The notes under the pieces: model-generated | The model's input: only the letters and a program-made list of their open reading frames with translations | Database searches by the model: none | Told to the model about the DNA's origin: nothing | Translations under genes and position numbers: made by a program | Shown here: positions 25,664 through 34,463 of the stretch, one piece after another | How positions within the stretch are numbered: position 1 is the stretch's first letter | How the letters are laid out: the number at the start of each line of letters is the position of its first letter | Source of the DNA: Alistipes sp. | GTDB taxonomy: Bacteria > Bacteroidota > Bacteroidia > Bacteroidales > Rikenellaceae | Assembly (NCBI GenBank): GCA_017555105.1 | Contig: JAFZHB010000005.1 | Span: 62,001 to 126,000, forward strand | Reading direction: 5' to 3' | Length of the DNA: 64,000 bases

Positions 25664-27166
25664 ATGAAAAAGGTATTATCAATTTTGGGTGTAGTGGCCT
25701 TGTCGGCCGCTGCCGGCGGTGGTGCCGCCTGGTTTATTACACACGAGCAGGGAGATCACATCGAGTATATCGAGCGCACGGTGGAGCGCGCGCCGGCTCT
25801 CGGCACACACTTCACAGCCTACGAGTCGGGGCAATACCCCGATCTGACCTATGCGGCCGAGAATGCCGTGAAGGCGGTGGTGAACATTGAGGCGGTGCAA
25901 CGCGTCGAGATGCCGAGCCGTGGCCAGTTTGGCTACGACCCCTTCCTTGAATTTTTCGGTTTCCCGCAGGGTTATGGTCGCCGCGGTGGTGGCGAGGAGC
26001 CCAAGTACCGTGAGCGCAAGGCGGGTGGCTCGGGTGTGATCATCTCGGAGGATGGCTACATCGTCACGAACAACCATGTGGTCGATGGTGCCACGAAGCT
26101 GCGCGTGCAGCTCAACGACGGCCGCACCTACGATGCCGAGTTGATCGGCAAGGACTCGTCGACCGATATTGCCCTGCTGAAGATCGAGGAAAAGGAGCTT
26201 CCCACGCTCCCCTTTGGGTCGTCCGATGCACTGCGTTTGGGCGAGTGGGTCTTGGCGATTGGTTCGCCTTACAACCTGCGATCGACGATCACGGCCGGTA
26301 TTGTGAGTGCCAAGGCGCGTTCGCTCGGAGCACTCTCGAACGATCCTCAGGACTTCTCGATCGAGTCCTTCATCCAGACCGATGCGGCGGTGAACCCGGG
26401 TAACTCGGGTGGTGCACTGGTCAATGCTCGCGGTGAGCTGGTCGGCATCAACACGCTGATCCAGTCGCAGACGGGCAGCTACATCGGCTACTCGTTTGCC
26501 GTGCCCGAGTCGATCGTTAAGAAGGTGGTGGTTGACCTGAAACAGTATGGCGTGGTGCAGCGAGCCCTGCTCGGCATCGGCTTCGATGCGATTGATCAGG
26601 AGTTTCTCGATCGCAATGGCGAGGAGACCGGCATCAAGGAGTTGGGTGGCATCTATGTTGGCCTGGTCGAGGAGGGCGGTGCTGCCTCCGAGGCGGGTAT
26701 CCGTAAGGGTGACATCATTACCGAGATCGATGGTGTGCCCGTGAACGACGCTGCTACGCTCCGTGAGCGCATTGCTCGCCACAGTCCGAACGATCGGGTG
26801 AAAATATCGGTAAAAAGAGCCGGTAAAGTGAAACTTTTTGAGGTAACGCTGCGTAATAAGGCCGGTAAAACGGATCTCTTGACGAAAGAGGACATCGATA
26901 TGGCCGAGCAGCTGGGCGGTAAATTTGCCGAGGCGGGCGAGCGTTTGTGTCGTGAACTCGAGATCAAGGGCGGCGTGCAGGTGGTTGGCGTGAAGGCCGA
27001 CGGCATCCTGGCTCGAGCCCGTGTGAAGGAGGGATTCGTCATCACCCACATCAACGATCGCGCCATCTATTCGTTGGCCGACCTGCGCAAACTGACGGGT
27101 AAGATCACCTCGATCGACGGAATCTATCCCAATGGTCGTTCGGCCAGCTATATGTTGGTTGAGTAG
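25664..27166 (+). CDS. HtrA/DegP-type periplasmic serine protease
   Basis: 500 aa. An N-terminal membrane anchor or signal (residues 3-25) is followed by a trypsin-like domain with catalytic H138 (NNHVVDG), D168 (STDIALLKI) and S248 (GNSGGALVN), and then two PDZ domains (about 275-385 and 410-500). In this family the protease/chaperone degrades or refolds misfolded envelope proteins. The glycine/arginine-rich LA-loop segment (QGYGRRGGGEEPKYRERK) is typical of DegP. The region upstream (25547-25663) has no clear TAnnTTTG box, so an alternative (stress) sigma factor may be used; this is inference. Confidence 0.94.
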   Translation: MKKVLSILGVVALSAAAGGGAAWFITHEQGDHIEYIERTVERAPALGTHFTAYESGQYPDLTYAAENAVKAVVNIEAVQRVEMPSRGQFGYDPFLEFFGFPQGYGRRGGGEEPKYRERKAGGSGVIISEDGYIVTNNHVVDGATKLRVQLNDGRTYDAELIGKDSSTDIALLKIEEKELPTLPFGSSDALRLGEWVLAIGSPYNLRSTITAGIVSAKARSLGALSNDPQDFSIESFIQTDAAVNPGNSGGALVNARGELVGINTLIQSQTGSYIGYSFAVPESIVKKVVVDLKQYGVVQRALLGIGFDAIDQEFLDRNGEETGIKELGGIYVGLVEEGGAASEAGIRKGDIITEIDGVPVNDAATLRERIARHSPNDRVKISVKRAGKVKLFEVTLRNKAGKTDLLTKEDIDMAEQLGGKFAEAGERLCRELEIKGGVQVVGVKADGILARARVKEGFVITHINDRAIYSLADLRKLTGKITSIDGIYPNGRSASYMLVE

Positions 27167-27195
27167 GCGCAAGGCGTCGGCAGCGATGCACGATA

Positions 27196-27234
27196 GAGAG
27201 ATGAGGGGGCCACGCAAGCCTCCTCTCTTTTTTT
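27196..27234 (+). terminator. Terminator of the htrA-like gene
   Basis: GAGAG (27196-27200) pairs with CTCTC (27223-27227), with an inner GAGG/CCTC helix, followed by seven T. Confidence 0.75.
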
Positions 27235-27256
27235 CGACGGGGGGAGCGAGTGGAGA

Positions 27257-27338
27257 ACATTTGAAGGGTGCGCTTTTGGATGGTTCGCTTTTGAAGGAAG
27301 GCATTTGAAGGGCGAGCGTTTGAATGGCGGGCATTTGT
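27257..27338. repeat. Degenerate ~15-bp tandem repeat
   Basis: Five to six units of roughly CATTTGAAGGGCGAG stand in a row. The TTTG core ends at 27263, 27278, 27293, 27307, 27322 and 27337, a period of 15, 15, 14, 15, 15. Units differ at several positions. It lies between the HtrA terminator and rpoD. No gene is supported in 27167-27426. Confidence 0.7.
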
Positions 27339-27426
27339 TTTTCCCGAAGGGCGGTCGGTTGTTGATACGAAACGGTGTGGTGGGTGCGTTTCAACAAGAG
27401 AACAACGAAAGAAAAAATAGAGCGAT

Positions 27427-28287
27427 ATGCGTCAATTAAAGATTACAAAGTCGATTACCAACCGCGAGAGTGCGTCGTTGGATAAGTATTTGCAGGAGAT
27501 CGGCAAGGAGGACCTGATCACTGTTGAGGAGGAGGTCGAACTGGCCCAACGCATCAAGAAGGGTGATCAGGAGGCTCTCGAGAAGCTAACCCGCGCCAAC
27601 CTGCGCTTCGTGGTGTCGGTTGCCAAGCAGTATCAGAACCAGGGCTTGTCGTTGCCCGACCTGATCAACGAGGGTAACCTCGGTCTGATCAAGGCGGCCG
27701 AGAAGTTCGATGAGACGCGTGGTTTTAAGTTCATCTCTTACGCCGTATGGTGGATTCGTCAGTCGATCCTGCAGGCGCTGGCCGAGCAGTCGCGTATTGT
27801 GCGTCTGCCGCTCAACCAGGTAGGTTCGCTCAACAAGATTAACAAGGCCTTTGCTCGCTTCGAGCAAGAGCATGAGCGTACGCCGTCGCCCGAGGAGCTG
27901 GCCAACGAGCTGGAGCTGCCGAAGGAGAAGGTTACCGACACGCTGCGTGTGGCTGGTCGCCATGTCTCGGTGGATGCACCTTTTGCCGATGGTGAGGATA
28001 ACTCGCTGCTCGATGTGTTGGTGAACCCCGATTCGCCCAACGCCGATCGCGGCCTGATCAACGAGTCGCTTGCTACGGAGGTGGATCGTGCGCTGGAGAC
28101 GCTTACCGAGCGTGAGCGCGACATCATCAAGTACTTCTTCGGCATCGGCTGCTCGGAGATGACCTTGGAGGAGATTGGCGAGAAGTTCGACCTCACGCGT
28201 GAGCGTGTGCGTCAGATCAAGGAGAAGGCTATTCGTCGTCTGCGCCAGTCGTCGCGTTCGAAGCTCTTGAAGTCTTACCTCGGATAG
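27427..28287 (+). CDS. rpoD: Primary RNA polymerase sigma factor (sigma-70, RpoD/SigA)
   Basis: 286 aa. Region 1.2 ([16 protein letters not shown]), region 2 with [19 protein letters not shown] and the -10-recognition helix [17 protein letters not shown], region 3 ([18 protein letters not shown]) and region 4 with the helix-turn-helix [29 protein letters not shown]. Region 1.1 is missing, as in the Bacteroidota primary sigma (sigma-ABfr), which reads the TAnnTTTG promoters seen across this window. It ends at a terminator 18 bp downstream. Confidence 0.95.
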   Translation: MRQLKITKSITNRESASLDKYLQEIGKEDLITVEEEVELAQRIKKGDQEALEKLTRANLRFVVSVAKQYQNQGLSLPDLINEGNLGLIKAAEKFDETRGFKFISYAVWWIRQSILQALAEQSRIVRLPLNQVGSLNKINKAFARFEQEHERTPSPEELANELELPKEKVTDTLRVAGRHVSVDAPFADGEDNSLLDVLVNPDSPNADRGLINESLATEVDRALETLTERERDIIKYFFGIGCSEMTLEEIGEKFDLTRERVRQIKEKAIRRLRQSSRSKLLKSYLG

Positions 28288-28305
28288 TGAGCCCAATTAT
28301 TCTGA

Positions 28306-28334
28306 AAAACCTGCACCAAACGGCGCAGGTTTTT
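28306..28334 (+). terminator. Terminator of rpoD
   Basis: AACCTGC (28308-28314) pairs with GCAGGTT (28325-28331), with A-run before and T-run after. It immediately precedes the next promoter. Confidence 0.8.
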
Positions 28335-28335
28335 C

Positions 28336-28343
28336 TATCTTTG
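28336..28343 (+). promoter_or_regulatory. Promoter of the nucleoside-gate gene (-7 TATCTTTG)
   Basis: A perfect -7 element lies two bases after the rpoD terminator T-run and 22 bp before the ATG at 28366. Confidence 0.55.
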
Positions 28344-28365
28344 TCTACGAAAAAACTACTGCAAG

Positions 28366-29307
28366 ATGCAAACCCTCGCTGCTCGTTTGAAAAGAGTGGT
28401 TGCGGAGGCAACACCCCGCGCCACGAAGACCATCATCTGGATTGTACGCCTCACGGCGATCGTCTCGTTGGCGATGTTTGTGTTGCAGTACACGGGGCTT
28501 CTGCAGTGGATCTCGGCGTTGGTCAGCCCTCTTTTCTATCATGTAGGTCTGCGTGGTGAGGCGGCGATGGCCTTCGTAAGCGGCTATTTCATCAACATCT
28601 ACTCCTCGATCGCCGTGATCTCGACCCTCGATCTCACGGTGCGCGAGATCACAATCCTGGCCACGATGTCGACGGCCGCCCACGCCATCATTGTCGAGGC
28701 GGCTGTGCTGCGCAAGACGGGTACTCCGACCCTCTATACGATGGTGCTGCGTACGCTGGCCTGCATCGTGTTGGGCTTGGTGCTCAATGCCGTTCTGCCC
28801 GGGCGTCCGACAGCTCCGATGGGGGCAGCAACCCTCGAGGCCGTGCCGCTCTTCTCGATTGCGGGCGATTTTTGGCCGCTCTTTGCCGAGTGGCTGCATG
28901 GATTGGTGAAGCTGGCACTCTTGATGAGCGTGCTGATCTACCTGCTCAACATCCTGCAACGCATCCTCTACGAGTTTGGCATCATGGCGCGCATTTCGAA
29001 GCTGCTGCGTCCGCTGCTGCGTCTCTTTGGCCTTCCGGATAAGACCTCTTTCCTCTGGATCGTGGCCAATGTGATCGGCCTCTCGTATGGCTCGGCGGCG
29101 ATGATCGATGAGATGGCTCGTGGCAACATCTCGCGCCGCGAGGTCAACCTGCTCAATACCCACATCGGAATCTCGCACAGCAACCTCGAAGACCTCCTGC
29201 TCTATGTCTCGATTGGTGGTGTTTGGTGGGTGATTTTGGGTGCGCGCTGGGTCTTGGTTACGCTGCTCGTTTGGACGCTGCGCGGATACTATGCGCTGCG
29301 CCGATAG
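28366..29307 (+). CDS. Nucleoside recognition (Gate) domain membrane protein
   Basis: 313 aa with about seven or eight membrane helices. Two halves each carry the Gate-type pattern (for example GEAAMAFVSGYFINIYSSIAVI near 65-86 and a matching GLSYGSAAMIDEMARGNIS near 240-260), as in the nucleoside-recognition/spore-maturation SpmA-SpmB and YjiH proteins. The transport substrate of this group is not established. It is a single-gene unit between the rpoD terminator and the gap at 29308-29554. Confidence 0.7.
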   Translation: MQTLAARLKRVVAEATPRATKTIIWIVRLTAIVSLAMFVLQYTGLLQWISALVSPLFYHVGLRGEAAMAFVSGYFINIYSSIAVISTLDLTVREITILATMSTAAHAIIVEAAVLRKTGTPTLYTMVLRTLACIVLGLVLNAVLPGRPTAPMGAATLEAVPLFSIAGDFWPLFAEWLHGLVKLALLMSVLIYLLNILQRILYEFGIMARISKLLRPLLRLFGLPDKTSFLWIVANVIGLSYGSAAMIDEMARGNISRREVNLLNTHIGISHSNLEDLLLYVSIGGVWWVILGARWVLVTLLVWTLRGYYALRR

Positions 29308-29329
29308 CGACCGATTTCTTCCCCTTCGG

Positions 29330-29427
29330 TCCTACAAACAAAGAAGTCGCCCCGTTTTACGGAGCGACCCTTCCAACTAAATTCTAACCTTAAAATCCTT
29401 CTATGAATTCTTCGAGGGACTTTTACC
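29330..29427 (-). ncRNA. Candidate small RNA (minus strand)
   Basis: On the minus strand a -7 element TATTTTTG (29433-29440) is followed, about 60 bases later, by the hairpin GTCGC(C)CCGT/ACGG(A)GCGAC (29346-29368 on plus) and a T-rich run. That defines a short transcript of about 80-100 nt with no good ORF. It would end inside the gap downstream of the nucleoside-gate gene. No known RNA family was recognised. Confidence 0.35.
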
Positions 29428-29432
29428 TACTA

Positions 29433-29440
29433 CAAAAATA
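29433..29440 (-). promoter_or_regulatory. Possible promoter of the candidate small RNA
   Basis: TATTTTTG on the minus strand. The only TTTG nearby (29454-29457) is at 13 bp, shorter than normal. Confidence 0.35.
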
Positions 29441-29554
29441 CAAATAAAACCGTCAAATTGTGATAGTTTATCCCCCTTTCACGACCGAATGCCGTATCCG
29501 ATGGACGAATAGCATAAAATGCCGGTCGAACGGTGACGGGTGGCTGTAGGACGG

Positions 29555-32347
29555 TTACTTCTTGGCGCGGAAGTCGAACAGCAGCAGCATCGAGATACCT
29601 TCGTCGCCCTTCTTGATGCGGATGTGCCCCGCCTGACCCGAAGGGCCATGCTCGGTGAGCGGTTTGAACGAACGCATCGCCGGAATCTCGTAGAGGAACG
29701 AGAGATCCCCGGTCGGGAAGTCGGGGTAGGCGATGATGCCGCTCTTGTTGTCGGCTGGTTGTTCGGGTGTGTAGAGCCGCACAAAGAGACCGTCCGATCC
29801 GCTGTGGATGGTGAACTCCTGCTCACGGGTGTGGAGTGTCAGATAGCGCATATCAGCGTGATAACCCCTGAATTCGGGATAGACCAAACGGTCGTAGACT
29901 GCACCTGTGGAGCTGTCGTTCCACGCCTTCGACCAGAGGCCGTATTGCGTGCCGCGGATGCGGTTTTTCCAGACACGATACGGGCCGCATCCGAACCAGG
30001 ATGCACCCTTGACTTCGCGCTCGGGATAGCAGAACGAGAAACCAAAGTTCGTGATGTCAGTCTCTACCACCGCATCGTCAAATCCCTTGCCACCGTTCGC
30101 GCGGTTGAGCATCACTGCCTGCATCGAGAGCACTCCCTCGGCGCTCATCTCCCATCGAATCGAGTCGATTGCTCCGAGATAGTAGGTCGTGAATACCGCC
30201 TTCTCACCCTCCATGCGGCACTCGCTGCGCTGTACACGGCTGCGCATACCGACCGGCACAGGCCCTTCGCCAAAGGAGATCGCCTGGCCTCGGCTGCTCA
30301 CGGCCGAGATATAGCCCGTCGTGCGGTCGAACGAAATCTCCACCTCTCCGCCTTTCAAGCGAACCACCTCGTCGTTGCAGGCGGTGATTGTGGCGGAGCT
30401 GCCGTTTGCCGTGCTTTGAGGCAGGTAGTGTGCCGCGCGATGGATCGGGTAGGTGCGGCGCACCATCTCCAAGCCGTTGGGGTGGTAGAGCGTGATCTCC
30501 AACACATCACCCTGGCTGAACCCTTCGGGCATAGCCATCGTGGCGAAGCCCGAGCAGCGAGGCTCGAGTGGCGGAAGATGCAACGCCCCTTCGGCGATCG
30601 ATTTCAACTCCTTGCCCTGGATTTTCAGCACTCGGTAGCCTCCCGTGCAGGCCGAGAGGTTGGTGTAGAGGTGGTCGTTGCGGGTGAGGATGCGCCCGTC
30701 GAACGAGGGGGTGATCCGCAGGTTCTCAAACTGAATCGGCGCCCAAATGTCGCGCACGGTGTAGTAACTGGCCTCCTTTTCGCGATAGGGACCCAAGATG
30801 CCGTCTGCGCCGTTCGAGGCATCGCTGTCGAGCGCTCCATCTCGGTCGGTGCGTACTACGGCGTTGTCCGAGAAGTCCCACATGAAGCCTCCGACAAAGA
30901 GGGGAGATGCGGTGTACTTCATCCAGAAATCCTCCAATCCTGCACCATGTCCCTGGTCGTACATGCCGTGCATGAACTCCGTCGGCATGAAGAGCTTCTG
31001 CCCGTTTGTGAAGCGTGCTATACCCGTCTGGTAGGCTGGGTAGTGGTGGGTATCGAGGTCGCCAAAGTCAGCCCACGGATGGATGAGCGGACGTTTCTGG
31101 GGATCCAGCTCGGCAAAGCGCGGATCGAGCTTAGTGTTCCAGCCACCCTCGTTGCCGTTGCTCCAGATGATGATCGAGGGGTGGTTGCGGTCGCGGCGCA
31201 TAAACTCCTCGATGAGCGGTGTCCCCGCCTCGGTCGAGTAGGCACCGTGCCAGCCGCAGAGCTCGTCGATCACAAGCAGTCCGAGTGAATCACACGCATC
31301 GAGGAAGTGGCGATCGGGTGCATAGTGCACGCGTACCGCATTCATGTTCATCTCGCGGATCAGCTCCGCATCGCGGCGGCTGATCGCCGCATTCGTCGTG
31401 CGCCCGCCTTCGGGATGGAAGGAGTGGCGGTTGATGCCCTTCAAGGTGAGTTTCACGCCGTTGAGGTAGAGTCCGTCGCGCGGACGCAACTCCACGGTGC
31501 GGAAGCCAATCCGCTCCGAGCGCGTATGGGCAATGCGCCCCTTGGGGTCGAGTAGACGCAGGGTCAGCGTGTAGAGGTTGGGCGACTCGGGACTCCACGG
31601 CTGGATGTCGAGCCAGCGGCCTTGGATCGGGTGCTCGCTCCCCGCATCGAGTTCGTGGCGCAGGACGCGCTCGCCATCGAGCAGCAGTTCGAGGCGATAG
31701 CCCTCGCTCAAAGGGGTGGTGTAGAGTGTGCCCGAGAGCGATCCATCAGCACGCGGATCGAGCGCCACATCGGCGATGTGGCACTGGGGTCGCATCTCGA
31801 GATAAACCGGTCGGAAGATGCCGCCAAAGATCCACCAGTCGGCCAGTCGCTCGGCGCGGTTCACCGATTTGTCGGCCGACTCCTTCTTCACGCGCACCTC
31901 GAGCCGATTCTCCTTGCCATATTTTACAAGGTGCGAAATATCGTAGGCAAATTCGTAGAATGCGCCGCGGTGGGTAGGGCCTGCCTGTGTGCCGTTGATC
32001 CATACCTCGGCATCGGTCATCACACCCTCGAAGAGGATGCGCACCTGGTTGCCACGCCAGGCGGTGGGCACTACGAAACGGTGGCGATAGATTCCCTCCT
32101 CGCGCGGAGGAGCACTCTTGCCCTCTTTCGACCAGCGACCATAGCAGTAGTCGCCAAATCCCTCCAACTCCCATTGTGAGGGAACACGGATCGTCTGCCA
32201 CGACCCGCTACGACGACCCTCGGTGCAGAAGAACTGCCACTTGACCGTATCGCCCAGCCCCTTACCGGAGAGATAGAGCCGCTCTTCCTGCCCCTTCGAG
32301 GGGGTGCAGCAAGCCAAGAGCAGCAGGAGTGTAAGGAGGTGTTTCAT
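29555..32347 (-). CDS. Glycoside hydrolase family 2 lipoprotein
   Basis: 930 aa. Lipoprotein signal with Cys13 (LLACC). The jelly-roll domain (about 35-185) is followed by an Ig-like domain and the TIM barrel (about 295-590) with acid/base E400 (IIWSNGNEGGW) and nucleophile E457 (MPTEFMH). The C-terminal beta domains resemble LacZ domains 4-5. The GH2 family includes beta-galactosidases, beta-glucuronidases and alpha-L-arabinopyranosidases; the specificity is not readable. It overlaps the GH28 gene by 4 bp (ATGA), so the two are translationally coupled. With GH28 a pectin side-chain target is likely. An outer-membrane or periplasmic lipid anchor is inferred. Confidence 0.9.
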   Translation of the reverse strand: MKHLLTLLLLLACCTPSKGQEERLYLSGKGLGDTVKWQFFCTEGRRSGSWQTIRVPSQWELEGFGDYCYGRWSKEGKSAPPREEGIYRHRFVVPTAWRGNQVRILFEGVMTDAEVWINGTQAGPTHRGAFYEFAYDISHLVKYGKENRLEVRVKKESADKSVNRAERLADWWIFGGIFRPVYLEMRPQCHIADVALDPRADGSLSGTLYTTPLSEGYRLELLLDGERVLRHELDAGSEHPIQGRWLDIQPWSPESPNLYTLTLRLLDPKGRIAHTRSERIGFRTVELRPRDGLYLNGVKLTLKGINRHSFHPEGGRTTNAAISRRDAELIREMNMNAVRVHYAPDRHFLDACDSLGLLVIDELCGWHGAYSTEAGTPLIEEFMRRDRNHPSIIIWSNGNEGGWNTKLDPRFAELDPQKRPLIHPWADFGDLDTHHYPAYQTGIARFTNGQKLFMPTEFMHGMYDQGHGAGLEDFWMKYTASPLFVGGFMWDFSDNAVVRTDRDGALDSDASNGADGILGPYREKEASYYTVRDIWAPIQFENLRITPSFDGRILTRNDHLYTNLSACTGGYRVLKIQGKELKSIAEGALHLPPLEPRCSGFATMAMPEGFSQGDVLEITLYHPNGLEMVRRTYPIHRAAHYLPQSTANGSSATITACNDEVVRLKGGEVEISFDRTTGYISAVSSRGQAISFGEGPVPVGMRSRVQRSECRMEGEKAVFTTYYLGAIDSIRWEMSAEGVLSMQAVMLNRANGGKGFDDAVVETDITNFGFSFCYPEREVKGASWFGCGPYRVWKNRIRGTQYGLWSKAWNDSSTGAVYDRLVYPEFRGYHADMRYLTLHTREQEFTIHSGSDGLFVRLYTPEQPADNKSGIIAYPDFPTGDLSFLYEIPAMRSFKPLTEHGPSGQAGHIRIKKGDEGISMLLLFDFRAKK

Positions 32348-33729
32348 CGCTCGAAGATTTTATCTTTTGCCGCAGCCGTGGTCGGCACACCGGCACGACC
32401 ACCCAGGTGGCAGTTCTCAAACTCGATCGCCTCGGTGTTCTCCATCGAAAGACCGATGGAGGCCTCTTCCACATCGACGCGCGTGAAGCGGATGTTGCGC
32501 AGCGGCTCTTGCTCCGTGCCCTGCAGCACGATTGCTGCAGCACGCGCCTTCTGGCAGGTGACATCCTCTACATAGATATCGTGTACGGCCGTGAAATGGT
32601 GGTTGTCGAGCCCCTCGCCGGCATACATGGAGGTGAGGAAGAAGAGATCCTCCACCTCGCCGAACGAGCAGTTGTTGAAGTAGATGTCGCGGATGAAGCC
32701 GCCGCGATCGGGGTTAGTCTTGATATAGAGACCGCGTTTGCAGTATCCGCCGTAGGTGCAGTTCTCGATAAAGACCTGCTCGACACCCGACGACATCTCG
32801 CTGCCGAGCACCACGCCGTGCAGACCCTTGAAGCGGCAGTTGCGGATCACGATACCCGACGAGGGGCAGCCCTCCGCGCGACCATCGTCATCACGACCGC
32901 TCTTGATCGCTACATTGTCGTCGCCGTTGTTGAATTCGATGTTTTGGATCAGCACATCCTGCGCATACTCGGGGTCGATACCGTCGTTGTTGACCAACTT
33001 GGCATCGTAGCGCAGACCGTCGCAGATGATATTACGCGACTTCAGGAGGTGTACACACCAGAAGGGGGCGTTGGTGATGAAGACCCCCTCGAGCGTGATG
33101 CGCTCGCACTCGAAGAACTGGATCAGGTGGGGACGCAGGTGGTGACCCTCGCCGAAGATACGCTCCTCGATGGGGGTACGGTTGTGGTTGTAGGCGCGGC
33201 TGAGATCCTTGCTCGGGCCCTGGATGCTCTTCCAGGTGGCGAAGGTGGTGGCGGCGTTTCCGTCGATCATGCCTTGGCCAACGATTGAGACATCGTGCAG
33301 CCCATAGCCGTAGATGAAGGGGCTGTAGTTGTAGAGGAAGGTGCCCTCCCAGCTGGTCTTCACCACGGGTAGGTAGTGTGCCGGCTCGGGATCGAAGCGC
33401 AGCACGCTTCCCTCGCGCAGGTCGAGGCAGACATTGCTCACGAAGTGGATCGGACCACAGAGGTGGTAGATGCCGGCCGGAACCACGATGCGTGCGCCGC
33501 CCAGCTCCTTGGCACGCTGCATAGCCTGATCGAATGCACCCTTGCAGTCGGTCATGCCGTCACCTACAGCGCCGAAATCGAGGATGGATAGTTCGGTGGT
33601 GGGGATTGTTGCACCAGTGATGCGGCTCAGCACTGCATCGCGCATCGCTTCGCGGTCGGCTTTCGGTGCGGGGTGGTTACAAGCGGCCAGCAGGGTCAGC
33701 GTGGCAACAAAGAGGAGCAGTCGTTTCAT
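32344..33729 (-). CDS. Glycoside hydrolase family 28 lipoprotein (galacturonidase-like)
   Basis: 461 aa. Lipoprotein signal with Cys17 (LTLLAAC). The domain starts at ILDFGAVGDGMTDCKGAFDQ and is a right-handed parallel beta-helix. GH28 catalytic residues are visible: D249/D252 in NNDGIDP, D270-D271 in GDDNVAIKSG, H304 in GLHGVVLGSE, and YIKT near residue 342. GH28 enzymes hydrolyse alpha-galacturonosyl (or mixed rhamno-galacturonan) links by inversion. It starts only 4 bp after ung and overlaps the GH2 gene, so it is the second gene of an ung-GH28-GH2 transcript. Confidence 0.9.
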   Translation of the reverse strand: MKRLLLFVATLTLLAACNHPAPKADREAMRDAVLSRITGATIPTTELSILDFGAVGDGMTDCKGAFDQAMQRAKELGGARIVVPAGIYHLCGPIHFVSNVCLDLREGSVLRFDPEPAHYLPVVKTSWEGTFLYNYSPFIYGYGLHDVSIVGQGMIDGNAATTFATWKSIQGPSKDLSRAYNHNRTPIEERIFGEGHHLRPHLIQFFECERITLEGVFITNAPFWCVHLLKSRNIICDGLRYDAKLVNNDGIDPEYAQDVLIQNIEFNNGDDNVAIKSGRDDDGRAEGCPSSGIVIRNCRFKGLHGVVLGSEMSSGVEQVFIENCTYGGYCKRGLYIKTNPDRGGFIRDIYFNNCSFGEVEDLFFLTSMYAGEGLDNHHFTAVHDIYVEDVTCQKARAAAIVLQGTEQEPLRNIRFTRVDVEEASIGLSMENTEAIEFENCHLGGRAGVPTTAAAKDKIFER

Positions 33730-33733
33730 TGTT

Positions 33734-34396
33734 TTACCAGTTTATTGGGGTTTTGTTTTGTGCAATCAGGTAGGTGTTGGCCTGCGAGAAGTGTTTGCAG
33801 CCGAGGAAACCGCGGTAGGCCGAGAGCGGCGAAGGGTGCACGGCTTTCAGGATGCAGTTGCGTGCAGGGTCGGCAATCGCGCCCTTCTTCTGTGCGTAGC
33901 TGCCCCAGAGCATATAGACGACCCCTTGCTTGTGTTCGCTGATGGCGCGTACGACGGCATCGGTGAAGCGCTCCCAGCCGCGTCCGGCATGTGACGCGGC
34001 CTCATGCTCGCGCACGGTGAGTACGGCGTTGAGCAGCAGCACCCCCTGCTCGGCCCAGCGATCGAGGTTGCCCGATGCAGGAATTGGGGTGCCGATGTCG
34101 GAGGCCACCTCCTTGAAGATGTTCTGCAGCGAGGGCGGATGGGGAACACCATCGGCCACCGAGAAGCAAAGACCGTGTGCCTGGTTAGGGCCATGGTAGG
34201 GGTCTTGGCCGATGATGACCACCTTTAGGCGGTCGAACGGACACTTGTCGAAGGCGCGGAAGATGTTGCTTCCGCGCGGATAGATGCGGCGCGTGGCGTA
34301 CTCCTCCTTCACGAAGCGGATCAGTTCCTCGAAGTAGGGTTTGTCGAACTCCTCTTGCAGGAGTGCTTTCCAGTCAGCGGCAATGTTGACCTGCAT
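33734..34396 (-). CDS. ung: Uracil-DNA glycosylase
   Basis: 220 aa from the ATG at 34396; an upstream in-frame extension crosses the promoter and is rejected. Family 1 motifs: catalytic D65 in IIGQDPYHGPNQAHGLCFSV, the uracil-binding VLLLNAVLTVREHEA, and the DNA-intercalation motif HPSPLSAYRGFLGCKHF. It removes uracil from DNA at the start of base-excision repair. Unusually, the GH28 gene starts 4 bp downstream, so ung shares a transcript with two glycan hydrolases. Confidence 0.96.
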   Translation of the reverse strand: MQVNIAADWKALLQEEFDKPYFEELIRFVKEEYATRRIYPRGSNIFRAFDKCPFDRLKVVIIGQDPYHGPNQAHGLCFSVADGVPHPPSLQNIFKEVASDIGTPIPASGNLDRWAEQGVLLLNAVLTVREHEAASHAGRGWERFTDAVVRAISEHKQGVVYMLWGSYAQKKGAIADPARNCILKAVHPSPLSAYRGFLGCKHFSQANTYLIAQNKTPINW

Positions 34397-34411
34397 AGTA
34401 AAATGTTTTCT

Positions 34412-34419
34412 CAAAGATA
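34412..34419 (-). promoter_or_regulatory. Promoter of ung-GH28-GH2 (-7 TATCTTTG)
   Basis: The minus strand reads TATCTTTG 15 bp upstream of the ung ATG. It is divergent from the phosphatase promoter 32 bp away. Confidence 0.55.
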
Positions 34420-34451
34420 GTAAAAAGCGTTGGGAAAAGCGCAATTTTTTC

Positions 34452-34459
34452 TAATTTTG
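34452..34459 (+). promoter_or_regulatory. Promoter of the alkaline phosphatase gene (-7 TAATTTTG)
   Basis: TAATTTTG with TTGG about 18 bp upstream. The start codons at 34464 and 34467 lie 4-7 bp after the element, so the mRNA may be leaderless. Confidence 0.5.
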
Positions 34460-34463
34460 TACT

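Noticed and set aside
27257..27338. CRISPR array
   Set aside because: The 15-bp units are contiguous and imperfect, without spacers, and no cas gene is present.
29403..29447. 14-codon open frame (MNSSRDFYLLQKYK)
   Set aside because: No promoter on the plus strand, no neighbour it would lead into, and length below what can be supported.
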